Below, one piece after another: positions 31,763 through 43,984 of a stretch of DNA of 64,000 bases; the first letter of the stretch is position 1, and every line of letters starts with the position of its first letter. The translations under genes and the position numbers were made by a program. The notes below the pieces were generated by a model. That model saw nothing but the letters and a program-made list of their open reading frames with translations, was not told the DNA's origin and searched no databases. This DNA is from Sequoia sempervirens (Eukaryota; Streptophyta; Pinopsida; Cupressales; Cupressaceae). The stretch spans positions 212,907,047 to 212,971,046 of the forward strand of contig VDFB02358134.1 of NCBI GenBank assembly GCA_007258455.2, read 5' to 3'.

Positions 31763-33037
31763 TGTAGACAACGAAAATATACAGATTGATATCGCACACT
31801 CGATCCTAATCTACTAACATTGTTTCATCTTGAATCATCCCTCTATCTAACCATTTAATCGAATAGCCTTATTTGATTAAATTCGTCATAATTCCCCTTT
31901 TAATTAAATAAATCCCTCGATTTAATTAATTCATTATCTCTATGTAATTAGCTAGGTCATTTCATCTTCCTATCTTTGATTTAATTAAATAATCCATATT
32001 ATTTGATTAAATCTCTAAACTTCATCTAATTAAATTAAATAAATCAAATATTTATCTAATTTAATCTAACATCCCCCCTTTGGTTAAATAAATCAAAAAT
32101 ATTTATTTAACTAAGTCTAAATCATTCTTTTCTCATTTTGAGTTATTTAAATCCTAAAATCTAAGTCAATGGTCAAAGCAACTAAGATCATTTAAATTAA
32201 TCAAATCATGATCAATGATAATCCTGAACACTCAAATCCTCTAGATTTTACAACTTGCAGATGAAAATCAATTTAATTGATTTATAAATCATCTATTTTC
32301 ATTCAAAAAGGCATCAAAGATGGAATATTCCTCAAATTTGAAATCTCCCCCCAAAAGGACTTGTCCATCCAACAAAGCATTTAAGGCTCTGACATTGTCT
32401 CTTACATGTCTCCCACTTGGCATTTAACTCATTTTCATCCCCCCTAAACATGTCATCTCATCAAATTCAAATTTCAAACTTGCACATGGATCAAAATGTG
32501 CTCAACCTTCATCCTATCAAATGTTGACAAGTGGCACCTTGCCATTGGTTGAATGCTAGTCCCACATTGCTTCATTTTTGGCATTCATCCATCTTATCAT
32601 TCTATAAATGAAGAGTTCATCCTTCATTTTATCCATCCACAATCTAGGAAAAGTTGCCATGCTCAAATATCTCTTGAATTTCATCCATTATCATTGAGTC
32701 ATAGCTAGGTTTTTGCAGATTTTGGCTTGGAGTTCACATTCAACATCAACAAAGTGGATCAAATCTTCATCAGCATATCAAGCATGCATCTTAGGAATTG
32801 GGAAAGGGCCAATTTTCACATCAAATTGGCACCAATTCCCCCATGGGATCATGAGTTTGTACATCTAATTAGGATTCAATCTTTGTTTTATCATTTCCAT
32901 TGTGTTATTTAATATTTTCTTCCTAGTTTGAATGTTGTAAATGGATTTCATGGGGAATCCTTGTTTTGATTTGCAATCTCTTATCTAACTTGTTTATTCT
33001 TGTTGTTTTGCAGGTACCAAGGTTGGGGTTCGCACAT
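31763..33037 (+). repeat. LTR shared by element C and internal region C2
   Basis: Starts TGTAGACAACG after a PPT and ends GGGGTTCGCACA before a PBS, so it is at once the 3' LTR of C and the 5' LTR of C2. TTAATTAAATAA-type words in the first 350 bp and TATAAAT at 32603-32609. No second copy is in the window. Confidence 0.85.
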
Positions 33038-33039
33038 TT

Positions 33040-33056
33040 GGCGCTAGAAGGAGGGC
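33040..33056 (+). other. Primer binding site of C2
   Basis: TGGCGCTAGAAGGAGGG, two bases after the LTR. It starts with TGG as expected. The matching tRNA was not determined. Confidence 0.7.
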
Positions 33057-33116
33057 AATCTCACATTCCAATCATGTTTTTTGTCAAAATTATGCATTTT
33101 TGTTTGTTTATAGGAA

Positions 33117-33385
33117 ACGTTGCTCACAGTCTAGCGGGGCTATATAGCACCACTGGAAATAAACCATACCGCTAAAAACTTCAAACAGTTCCGCTCACAG
33201 TCCAGCGGGGCCATATAGCGCCGCTGACAGTCCAGCGAGGCCATATAGCGCCGCTCACAGTCCAACGGGGTTATACAAAACCGCTCTGGAATCAAACTGT
33301 TCCGTTGGAATCAAACTGCACCACTATAGTCTCCAGCATCGCCATATAGCGCCGCTACAAAATCAAACAGAGCCGCCATCACAAA
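33117..33385 (+). repeat. Hairpin array of C2 leader
   Basis: About six units with CAGTCCAGCGG and CATATAGCGCCGCTGA-like words, about 40-45 bp apart. A unit folds as CAGCGG-(G)GC-CATATA-GC(G)-CCGCTG. Another uses GGGGTT/AACC instead. It lies at the same place, about 75 bp after the PBS, as the unrelated hairpin array of element A. Confidence 0.7.
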
Positions 33386-35485
33386 CAAAACCGCTTGGAT
33401 TTTCTTTCTTTTTCATAAAAACTTAGAATGGCCATATCTTGGTCATTTTTTGGTCTTTTTTGAAGCTTTTTTTTTGAAATGGGGTATAATTTCATAAGCT
33501 ATCCAATGGTGTAGGTTATTAATAACTTTGATAGAGTTAAATTTTTCAAATTTTCAGTTAATGTCAAATCATAATAAAACTTGGTCTAAATTTTAAGGTT
33601 TTTATGCTTAATCATTTATCTAACCTTCATATCTTTTTGTTCCTTGATGTCATCTAACATTTGGATCTTGTATTGTATGTTTTAAAGGATCATGGAGCAT
33701 GGAATTCAAAGAAAAAATCATTATCACATCATTGTATCAAGTGTTTTTGAACACTTTAGGGAGCAATTATAATCCCACTTCTAAGGATTTTACCCTTTCA
33801 AGCTTTTAGGACCTACTAAATTTATTTTTGGCTCTAAAAAGAAAATTTAATTTTTTTGCTACAAAGGGCTAAAATGAACATTGGGAATACAACTTACTAG
33901 AGTTTTTTTTTTGGTTAATAATTGAACAAAGCAACTCTCATTTGTCTTTTGGGGCTTAAAAGGAAATCACAATTGCTTTGGGGATATAAAATGAACAAGT
34001 GTAAATTTGTTTTGTGATGGCTTACTTAAACTAACCTCATTGAAAAAGGACGCATGCACTTCTCTCACGCTTTATAGCGATCTTGAGAATGAAAAGGCCT
34101 TTTTCATGATTTTAGGATAAGACAAAGCAATCACCTCCACACTTCATTTTTTGGGTTTAAAATTGAACAAAATCTTATGCGAGTGTGAATGAATTTATTG
34201 CATGTTTTCTCCCTTTGTCTCTAAACAAGGGTTGATCGAACTATGAATAAGTTTATTCACTTTTGTCTATCTTAGAGGGCCTGCCTTGGGGAAAAAGTAC
34301 TCACCCAAGTGAACGACTCAACTGGTAACACTCTAAAGCCAAGAGTATTTCCAACCGGGATATAAATGTGGGTATTGGAGTAAACGCCAATGTCACGCAG
34401 TTGATTCCAACGAGATGGATCTGAAAGGGGACTCTCGCCATATGGGTCAATCTCCATGAACGAAAAGTTCAAAATAGAACCTTTGTTTTGTAGTGACCAA
34501 TTGATCCATTGAGCGAGTTTATTGAAGTGGTGCATTGGAACTTAGATTCCAAGAAGTTACTTGCCATGTCCGATCTTGGTTGAAATATAGAGGTTAAGAC
34601 TTCATTCTTAACATACCTTTATATTTTTCCTTGGTTGCATGTAAAATCATCTCTTTTTCTATGAAGGGCATGAGGCAATCCCACCAAGAAAAATGTACCA
34701 TTTGAGCTAGGGTGTTATATTGCTTGTGAGTCAGTTTGAAAACACAGTTCTTTGATCGAAAACTTTGGAAAACCACCATTCAACATGTGCATCAAATCTC
34801 AAACCCTTTAGGAGAAGCAAATATCCTTGAAAAAATTCACATGTTATTGCTTTCCCTTGGGATTCATATCCTTAGAGGCTTCTAAGCATTTGGATTTCAT
34901 CTCAATTTGCTCCTACTAAGGTCAACATTAGGAAGCCTTTGCCTTGATTTCCTCAATTTCCACATAATTCATTTTGTGAGATGAAAGAAAATTAGGACAT
35001 TGGACATTCAGTTGAAAACCTAATAAAGAGCGTGTTCGTGGTAAAAAGAATCTAGTAAGCAAAGATCAAATCAATTGGACCCCACATATGTGGTTGGCAT
35101 CTTTTGGTCATATGGTTTTCATGCAAACATTGGTCTTTTGATTTTGAATTACTCTTAGAGAAAGGCATGTTCTTCACTATCTTGGTCTAGTAAACAAGTC
35201 CTTCCTAGGTTCATTTAGGAGCAAATCAAACATTTCACCCATCCCAAACACTTATCAAAATTCATCCCACAAACAACTTTAGAGCTTTGGAAATGTCATT
35301 CTAGACTTGGGTAAATCATCAAAATCAAAATCACCTTGTTTAGTTAGGTGTGTGGGAATGCATCCTTTCTCATACATTTAATTGAATTAGCAATCCTTTG
35401 AACAAGTTCATCCTAAGATAACATCTAACATCTTAGGGTTTACAAGTTCATTATCTAATCAAACCAATCAAAATCAAACCCTAAG
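33386..35485 (+). other. C2 leader
   Basis: No plus-strand gene. Two minus-strand open frames lie back to back (34594-34779 and 34272-34535), in different frames, with protein-like composition (for example FSWWDCLMPFIEKEM and SLSDPSRWNQLRDIG-like words). I do not recognise them. They could be an antisense gene fragment or chance. Confidence 0.35.
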
Positions 35486-38400
35486 TTGAGCATTGATCCA
35501 AATTCCCTAAACGTTCAAACTCATCATTTCCCCTTCATCTCGTCATTGGTCCTAAGAACCTTAGAGGTCACTTTTGCAACAAGTTCAAAACACAAGAGGA
35601 ACATGGAATATAAACTTGGTCCATACATCATGAGTAATCCAAGTCAACCAAACTATCAAATCTGTAGAATGCTGATTAATTATCAACACTCGCATTCATA
35701 CAATCCATACATGGGATCATTATCCCCTACAAACCTTAATGGTACAATAAATGTGATTATTCCTAGTCAAAATTTTAAAACACCTTTCCCTATGGTAGAT
35801 TTAAATCCAAGTCCAAAACTACAAATTTATCCACCAAATAGTCAGTGCATGAGCCTTCAAACAAACAATGTCATCCCACCAAATCCCTACATGCTAAATG
35901 AGAATGTACCAAGTACAAGTTTTTGAAACATGAATCCAACAAACTTTGGGATAAATATGGTCGCAAATCATACAAATATTGTTCAAAATCCAAACAAGAT
36001 GTTAACAACTCCAAGTCAAGGTAACACCATGCAAGATCAGAGTTACCTAAAACAAGGCAATGTGATTCCCAACATCAACAATGTTCAATTTCAACCCATA
36101 ATGAACATCATCCCAAATCAAACACAAGTACACACTCTAAATCTGCTTAAACAAAATCCAAATCAACTATATCAAGGGAGTCAAGATCAAAATCAAGATC
36201 AAATTTGGCGAGATCAAATTGCTGCACTTACCAAGATAGTTGAGTCATTGCACCAAGAGACATCTCCACCACCATTACCCATATCAACATCATTCCTTGG
36301 TTTAGGGATTCCCCCTTTACCTAGCACTAATCACTCCATCGAAATCAATCCACCTAACACCAATCAAGCCATCACATCAAATCCTTTGAATATACCATCA
36401 ACATCGCACCAACATATGGTATCTAATCAAATGACAACATCAATCCTGACAAATCAAAATATGGTCTCCCAAATCATTCTGACCATTCCTATCACCTCGA
36501 TCACTCCAACCACCCCTATCACACCCATCATATCTCAAACCCTCATGCTCACTCCAAGCATATCTCAAACACTTGTCACCGCATCCAACACGATTCCAAA
36601 TCCACCACCACTACCAACAAAACCAAATGCAGCAAGACAATATAACATTGCACTAAAAGCTTATCAGGCCTACCAAAAGGCCATCCAACAATATCTAGCC
36701 ACACAACAAGCAACACAAGCTAAAAAAGTGCAACAAGCCTCTCAAGCTTCGCAACAAACACAAACACAAACACAAAAAATGACAACTTTTGAGAACAAGG
36801 ATCGAGATAAATCCATCACTAAACAACTTGAAACTGTGTCATCCAATGATCAAATCAACATATGTCAAGAGTCACTTCTCGATCATGATAAAAAACCACC
36901 AACAATACTCAACAATGATCCAATTCAAGAAATGTCAACATCACTTGACCCTATGGTTGAAGACATTCACAATCTCTTTGCCAGAATTGTTGAAAACAAT
37001 GTTCAAAATCTCTCAATTAAGGAGCACATTGAGGATGTTTCTACCCCATTTGATGATCAACTCACCATACATCAAGAGCCACTTTTTAGTGATCTATTTC
37101 AAGGAGTGTTAGGATTATTTGATCCGATTGACATAATACACGATCCGTTGACCTATGATCATGTTGAAAATGTCTCCACATCACCTTATCAGTTAGAGGG
37201 CATATCTCAAGAATTCATTCCAAAGCATGATCAACATCTTTCACCAAAGTCTAGTAGTGGTCCTTTCCAAGACATATTGATCTCCTTTGACCTCATGGTT
37301 ACAAACACTGAAGGAATCCTCAACTTGACACTTGATCCAAGTCCACTCAAAGATCAAGAGGATATTGAGCCATTCCCCATGCCTAATGATGACATCCAAG
37401 AACCCTTTGTAAGAAATGCATCCTTTGAAACTGACCCATGTCAAGAACTTGATCCAAAGCATGATGAAAGCAACTCCGAAATTAGTCAAGATCAAGAATT
37501 TGTATCTCCAAGATACTAAAATAATCTAATGGACACTCTCCTATCTATATGAGATGTCGCAAATGATGTTCGCATAGCACATACTCCTCCATCTACCCAT
37601 GAGATGCTTTCTATGGATGGACACATAGATGATCTTCATTCAAAATAGGATCCCTTTATTCTTGACATTGTTACACAAAAAGAGTAGGTCATTGATTCGT
37701 ACAGTCAAACACAGATGTCTACATCAGGATCGGATATATCCCAAATTCAGACTAAGGACATCATGTATGAAGATATCCAACATTATCCATTCATGAAAGC
37801 AGGTTAGACAAAACAAGATATTTCAAAGTTAGCAGAGCAACAAATTGAAATAACATCATCCATAGTGATCATTTGTCAGAGCATGTTTACTAAACAAGAC
37901 ATCTCAAAACGAGCAGAATCAAGGAACGAAGGTGCCACTAGCACTATACTGGGGGCAACTTTATCTAGTGCAATCATCAACATAGGGAGTACGAAAAATA
38001 TTTATGGTGAAATCATTGCCAATACTACAACCAACCACGTCATGAATCTTCATTCACCCATCATCCTATCCACGAATTGGGACCAATGTAAAAAGAAAGA
38101 TTTGAATCAAAGTACGAAGAATGTTATCAAAGAAAAAGAAGCTGAAAAGCATAATGGACAAATCGAATACACATGGATACCAAAGAATACAAAGAAAGAT
38201 TATCCCTATCAAACTCCATCAGTCAAAGAAACTATGGGGAAAAATAAAAAAGGGAAAAGTATCCATCAAATATTTCCACAAAAGCAAAAGCAGGATTTTC
38301 AAGCGACATACAAAGTGTATCAATCAGTTGGTTCTAATTCCATGCACACATTCATATCCACCCATCATTGCTCATCTTCCCAAGTTTGGAAGGTCAAAGG

Positions 38401-38707
38401 TTCCAAACTTTCAACCAATCCATCTCTTATCCCTAAACACACTTCATCCACACCTCCATGCATGATATCCAATTCTCACATTGACCATGTATTGGCAATG
38501 ACTCTTCATCATAAGGATTCAGAAGGCACTCTATCGCGATGTGCGCACAAAGAGAAAGTTAACTCCGGTATCGATGAAGCAGATAAAGAATCCCAAAAGT
38601 TGCATTCAAGTGCATGTATCTTAGCAAAGCAGCTCCTTCAGGAAGGATATCGATGGCACATTATTACAGGGGCATCTACATCAGCAACACCTTGTGATTT
38701 AGCATGA
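35486..38707 (+). pseudogene. Long Asn/Gln/Pro-rich ORF of C2
   Basis: A single frame of about 1070 codons with no frameshift. It is broken by stops at 35924 and 37517, and by several more between 37517 and 37865. Segments: N-terminal Asn/Pro-rich (to about residue 400), a Gln/Ala-rich stretch (QAYQKAIQQYLATQQATQAK, about 36660-36760), an acidic region with repeated HDQxLSPKSSS and FDPMV-like words, and a Lys-rich C-terminal part with YTWIPKNTKKDYPYQTP (38168). The WIPK motif also occurs in the ORF of A. No enzyme motif is seen. It may be a structural protein, or a Tat linker derivative. Confidence 0.55.
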
Positions 38708-38786
38708 GCTTAAAATCTTTCAAAAAAAAAATCAAAAAAATATGAAAATCCAAAAAATGAAAAATCAGAAAAAGGATTGAAAACAG

Positions 38787-38880
38787 TAAAGAAAAAAATC
38801 GTCCTCTAGTGAAAACCGCATGAGCAGCGCTTTGGGAAAGACCATGATGAAAACCTGGAAAATAGGCGTCATGTGTAGAA
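38787..38880 (+). other. Post-coding conserved block of C2
   Basis: AGTAAAGAAAAAAATCGTCC, CTAGTGAAAACC, GCGCTTTGGGAAAGACCATG, ATGAAAACCTGGAAAATAGG. The same block follows coding regions of A, D and F. Confidence 0.78.
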
Positions 38881-40333
38881 TTGAGCATCTATGTGCACCA
38901 GTTCAGTTGAAAGCATCTCATCCCATCCATAATAAATCCAGTATTCCATCCATCCATAATAAATCCATTCATCCATAAACCATTTATCCAATCCATTTTT
39001 CATCCATCTGCATCCATCATCCAAGTTATCTTAATCTTGATGAAAGTTTGGGGCACACTTTATGCTTGCTTATGGTAAACATATTGACATGGGTCATTTT
39101 CATTGATCCTATCCTACCCAATGTTATCTAAGCCATGAAACATTATCCAATGAGCATTCTTTATTTAGATACCTTATCTTATCACAAGATAATCCTTGGC
39201 ATCCTTTGCATGCTTTCCATATCCATCCATCCATACGCCTATCCAAGCATCCATCCATGACATTCCATACATTGCTAGACATTGGGGAAAGATATCTCGC
39301 ATCTTGCTTCGAGAATAAATCTTGGTCTATATCCTCTAACTTCTGTGGTGATTTGAACATTGGAAAATGTGAAATCGAATTGATTAAGCATTTTTGATCC
39401 AGAATCCAAATCACTAGCCCATGGCATATTTTGATGAAAAAATATTCCTTATCAAGCTTCATCTTTCATTGAACATCAAGCCAAGCAATCGATATCAGTC
39501 ACATCAAACATCACATCAAATCATTCAAACATCTTTTGTTCCAAACCAAGCTTCAATAATCTTGATCAATCGAATCCAATCAATCCATAATCTTGGGATA
39601 TCCTTCCCAATCATTGTGTTGCTTAACACTATCCTTGCATTGTTTTGCATCGTCAACAATGTTATCATCATCAATCCTGATCAATCAAATCCTTGCATTG
39701 TTGTGTATCCTCAACAATGTTATCATCATCATCAATCGATCGATCGGATTAATCAACCTTATCTTGGTTTTTAGCAAAATCCCAAACAAAGAACTAATAT
39801 CATCACACATGTCCATATCCTAATCGTCAAAATCATGCAAAAAATCCAAAAACATCTGAGACATCAAAAAATCCAAAAAACATTCAAAACATTGAAAAAT
39901 ACAAAAACACTCATAAAATCAAGAAAACATCAAAAACATTAGAATCCGAACTATGTTGTCTCTGAGCTTAAACGTAGGCAAGGCTAATCTTTGATTAGCC
40001 TCCGAGACATCAAAATCCAAAAACATTCGAAAAACATCAAAATCCAAAAACATTCCAAAAAACATCAAAATCCAAAAACATTCAAAAAATACAATATCCA
40101 AAAAACATTCATAAAATCTCATAAAACCCCAAAACATTTGAAAAATAGAAAAATCAAAACATTAAAAAATCCAAAAACCCAAAAAATAGCCTCAAAACAT
40201 TCCAAAAACATCAAAAACATCTAAATATTTGAAAAAAATCCATCCATCTCATCTCGATTTCACTCAAAATAATCAATCATCCATAATAAACTGATAATCA
40301 CCTTCATCCTTTGGCAACGCAAATAGAAACAAT
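38881..40333 (+). repeat. C2 3' region, duplicated in element C
   Basis: 39143-40333 is the second copy of 29226 to about 30384. The C2 copy continues leftwards (38881-39142) where the C copy is cut by the copia LTR, and stops at 40333 where the C copy continues. Confidence 0.8.
39951..40006 (+). repeat. 3'-region hairpin module of C2 (perfect stem)
   Basis: GGCTAATC (39982-39989), loop TTT, GATTAGCC (39993-40000): an 8-bp perfect stem. The preceding word is CGTAGGCAA and the following word TCCGAG. Confidence 0.78.
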
Positions 40334-40357
40334 ATTGCTTTCTACCATGTTCTATAT

Positions 40358-41314
40358 TTGTTGTATTCAATAGAGGTGAATATTGCTCCTATTAAGGTGG
40401 ATCCCTCTCCTATTGAGGTGGAGATGGGGGTTGTAGATATGGTGGGAAGTGCTTCTCTCATTTGTTGGTTCCTATTGAGGTGGAGCGTGATTGTTTTGGA
40501 GAAGGGTTTCTTTGGTAGTTCTGGTACCCACTTCTTCCTCTCCTTTAGAGGGGAGCCCCATCCTTTGAAGGAAATGTCGGGGTTGGTGTCTGGTTGGTCG
40601 CAAACACAAATACATGCACTACAAACACAAATGGACAATATGGCAGTGTCAACTAAGAAATCATTTTCAACAAAGGACATATGCCCATTTCCCTTTGATA
40701 AATCATTGTACATGACACCTTTCCCTCATGGGTATGTAATACCGAATCTCCCTAAGTACAATGGCAAACGAAATCCAATATAACATATAAGGGAATTTTC
40801 TACCATGTGCATAGATGTCGCTTATGAACCTACATATCTTATGAGACTATTTCCAAGAAGTCTTGTAGGAATTGCACTAGAGTGGTTTTTAGGTCTAGAC
40901 TATAGCATCAGATCTTGGGGTGAACTGGCTGAGAAATTTGTTGAGCAATTCTCCTTCAACATAGACCACAAGATAAATATAGCAACCTTGTGTCACACAA
41001 CACAAGACAAAGGTGAAACATTCATCGATTTCTTCCAGAGATGGAGGACTATAGCCAGTCGGTGTCTTGTTGAGATACCTGAAAAACAAAAAGTTACTAT
41101 GTTCCAAGAAAACCTTCATGCAAAACTAAGGAGTAACTTAAGGGTACATTGTTGTACATCCTTTTTAGACCTAGTGGAAAAAGGGATTATAAAAGAAAAG
41201 GATCTCATTGAAAAAGGAGCACTTAACACATCGACATCCAATAGAAATCCAATAGTGCCAAATGCCCCCAATGACAAACAGATTTTGGTCTCAGAACAAA
41301 AATGTCACCAATGA
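40358..41314 (+). pseudogene. Gag of element D
   Basis: From about 40600 the frame reads QTQIHALQTQMDNM, then FPHGYVIPNLPKYNGKRNP, a TAA at about 40781, and the gag core (LMRLFPRSLVGIALEWFLGL, SWGELAEKFVEQFSFN, ETFIDFFQRWRTIASR), the standard Retrotrans_gag pattern of plant gypsy elements. The part before 40600 has repeated PIEVE/PIKVD words and may not be original gag. The frame ends at 41312; 41315-41530 is the continuing Pro/Gln-rich part. Confidence 0.82.
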
Positions 41315-41539
41315 TGGGGTAGTTGATGCTAAAACCATACAAGCAAGATCAATTATCTCATTACAAGGACCTAACTCTTCGGCCAACACGCTTAATGTTG
41401 TCAATCAACCTTCCAACACGTTCCAAAGTACCCAACGTCCACAACAAAGGAGGTTTCAACAATGTGAGTTCACTCCCTTAGGGGAACCCATTAAGTTTGT
41501 ATTCAAACAACTGTTACAACATAATCTTATATAGCTTTG

Positions 41540-41830
41540 AGAGCCAAGACAATGCGATCCAGGACAATTTAAACCAGTTTGGTGGGATGACAATTCCTTT
41601 TGTGATTATCATAGAACTAAGGGACATAACCTACAAAATTGTCGCCAACTGAAAAATATCATACATGATCTTTTCAAAAGGAGAATAATTGAAGTTAGTG
41701 GACAAAAACAAAAGTTATCAAACATTGATCCTCAAGTCTTTTCTGATCAACTACATGACAATGGGAAAGGAAATGTCCCCAGTTCGAGTACCAAGACCAA
41801 TATTTCAGCCAACTATGTGAATATCAAGCA
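41540..41830 (+). pseudogene. Zinc-finger region after gag of element D
   Basis: WWDDNSFCDYHRTKGHNLQNC has the spacing C-x2-H-x4-H-x4-C, a variant knuckle common in plant gypsy elements. QLKNIIHDLFKRRII follows, as usual. Stops lie just before it (about 41533-41540). Confidence 0.75.
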
Positions 41831-42014
41831 TGATTATAATAGTGGAAAAACCATTAATCACCTTCGCGTCGCCGATGAGAATATCAATGCCATTACTATC
41901 AATACAAATCCCGAGTGTGCAATCAACACTCATCATACTAAGATCACTATCCAAGTTCCTCCATTGCAACAAACACCATAGCCTTCCAAGTCACAATATA
42001 ACCTACTTGACCAG

Positions 42015-42704
42015 TTGGGGAAGACCCGAACCCAAATCTCAATCTTGGAACTATTGCATATTTCCCCTGAGCATCGATCTATTTTAGATAAAGCTTTACA
42101 AAACGCCACTGTCCCAAATGATATCGATGTCAATCGTTTCCAAGAAATGGTGGGCTACTTGACCAATAATCATCATGCCACATTTTATGAACAAGACTAT
42201 GCAACTAAAAAGACAAACCATAATGATCCTTTGCATCTTGAAGTCCTTGTTGATGACACCAAAGTTAGATGAGTTTTGGTAGATGGAGGAGCAGGGTTAA
42301 ATCTGTGCACATTAAAATTGATTAAAGCATGCATGGACACAACCAAAAGTATTGTCATTAAAGCTTATGATGATGAGGAACAAAAATCAAAGGGGGTGGT
42401 AACACTTCCTATCAGAATTGGTCCTGCAGTAATGGAGACAAAATTCTAGGTCTTGGATCTCACCCTTCCGTACAACCTTCTGCTAGGCAGACCATGGATT
42501 CATGCCATGAAGGCGGTTCCTTCCACGTATCATCAATGTCTTAAATTCCCTTACAATGGCACTAAAATAACTATAGATGGTGACCCAGATCCATTCCAAT
42601 ATTGCACCAATCTAAAACAGATACCTCAACGCCAAGTGCCAGTAAACCAAGAGGCTTCATCATCCAATTCATCTCACTATGTCAATCCATCCACACTCAC
42701 TTGA
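42015..42704 (+). pseudogene. Protease of element D
   Basis: VLVDGGAGLNLCTLKL at 42275 is the active-site loop with DGG instead of DTG or DSG, as seen in several plant gypsy proteases. [21 protein letters not shown] (42480) is the C-terminal hallmark. Stops at 42270 and 42448. The element F remnant at 19210-19557 is homologous. Confidence 0.8.
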
Positions 42705-43984
42705 ACATCTATTTCACCTTCAATTCCTACCACTCCTAGGATTGAGATCCAAGACAAGGGTTGTGGAGAGTATTACATGAAGACATCTTATTGTGTTAGC
42801 AATTTGATTTCTCCTAAGTCATACAATTTACCTACATTAGATAGGAGACAATCTATGGTCACTATACATATTCCTCCCACAACAACTTTCACTAAATGGG
42901 GAGAATTAAGCAAAGAGGTCGTAAATACAGAAGATGTCACCTCCTGGCTGTATAGAGAAGATGATGAAGAACCTCTCTCACTTGCTTACATTCCTATAGG
43001 TCTATATGGAAAAGGTTCACAATCATGCAAATCAAGGGATATAATGGGCATAGCGGTTTAGGTTTAAATCAAGACGGGAGGATTGAACCAATCTTTGTTT
43101 CTCAGTGGCCAAAAGGCTTAGGGCTTGGGTTTCAACCAATTCATATTAGTGTTCCTAGTACTGCATCACCCTTAATCGCAGAAGTAAGTGCTTCATAAGA
43201 TATTGAGACATCTCACAAACCATCTAACCAACACCACTGTGACTCCCTCGACTCAAATGAATATGAGTGGGATTCCTTATCCTCTACCTCTTCCATGGAC
43301 CTTGACAAGTTGTTTGGAGAACTTGACTTAATGTTGAGATCCTCACCAAATCTATTGAATTCCTGTCCACCAAAGAATATGAAAAAAGAGGAATGGTTAA
43401 AACATTACTATTAGGAATCACTTGATCCTACCTCTTGGCAACCTAATACATCTATTTCAGATAACCAAACCTTGGCATTAGGCCCGCATCTCAATCTCCC
43501 TAGATCTAAACCAAAGAGCAAACAAGACTTAGTATAAGAATTTTGTGACCATATGAACAACTCAGTACTTACCTTGACATCGTTAAACTTTGATAACTCC
43601 GACGATGACATGCCCTTAGTTTATCCCTAACTCATTGATTGGGACCAACAAGACACACCCGTCTTAGACATTTTTGAGAACGACGATGCAATTGTTGAGT
43701 TCCTAGGATTTCAAGAAGGCATACCTAGTAGTGATCACAAGGCTGGTTTTACCATTGACTTGAACAACAAAGCATGTTTTGGGGAATCTATTCAACCCTC
43801 CTGTCGCAAAAATAAGAAAAAGAATAAACAAGATAAAAAGGATGAGTCTCTAGGTGAAAACTGAAAGGCGCCTCTAGACAATGAAAAAGTAAAAATAAAG
43901 GACGCATTTGAAGGCGAAAACCTCTTTGAAGCACCTACGAATGCAGGTTTGAACATTCTCTCTGTTGCATAGGAGAATTCACCC
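42705..43984 (+). pseudogene. PR-RT linker with G-patch-like motif, element D
   Basis: Frames with stops. HSGLGLNQDGRIEPI and GLGLGFQPIHISV (43045-43145) resemble the Gly-rich core of a G-patch. An acidic part follows (NSDDDMPLVYP, FENDDAIVEF), then a Lys-rich part (KNKKKNKQDKKDE). F has the same order, and element A keeps a similar G-patch word. Confidence 0.6.

Larger units (their letters stand above)
33038..40333 (+). mobile_element. Element C2: pol-less internal region behind the C LTR
   Basis: Order: PBS, hairpin array, leader, Asn/Gln/Pro-rich ORF, post-coding block, 3' region with one hairpin module. This is the same plan as element A, with different sequence. It stops at 40333 inside the 3' region, where the sequence changes to gag of element D. 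No RT or integrase is present, so this is non-autonomous. Confidence 0.75.

Noticed and set aside
31475..31771. 98-codon minus-strand frame next to the C PPT
   Set aside because: It starts inside the LTR, its first residues are just the reverse complement of the PPT, and it has no match to the D antisense ORF.
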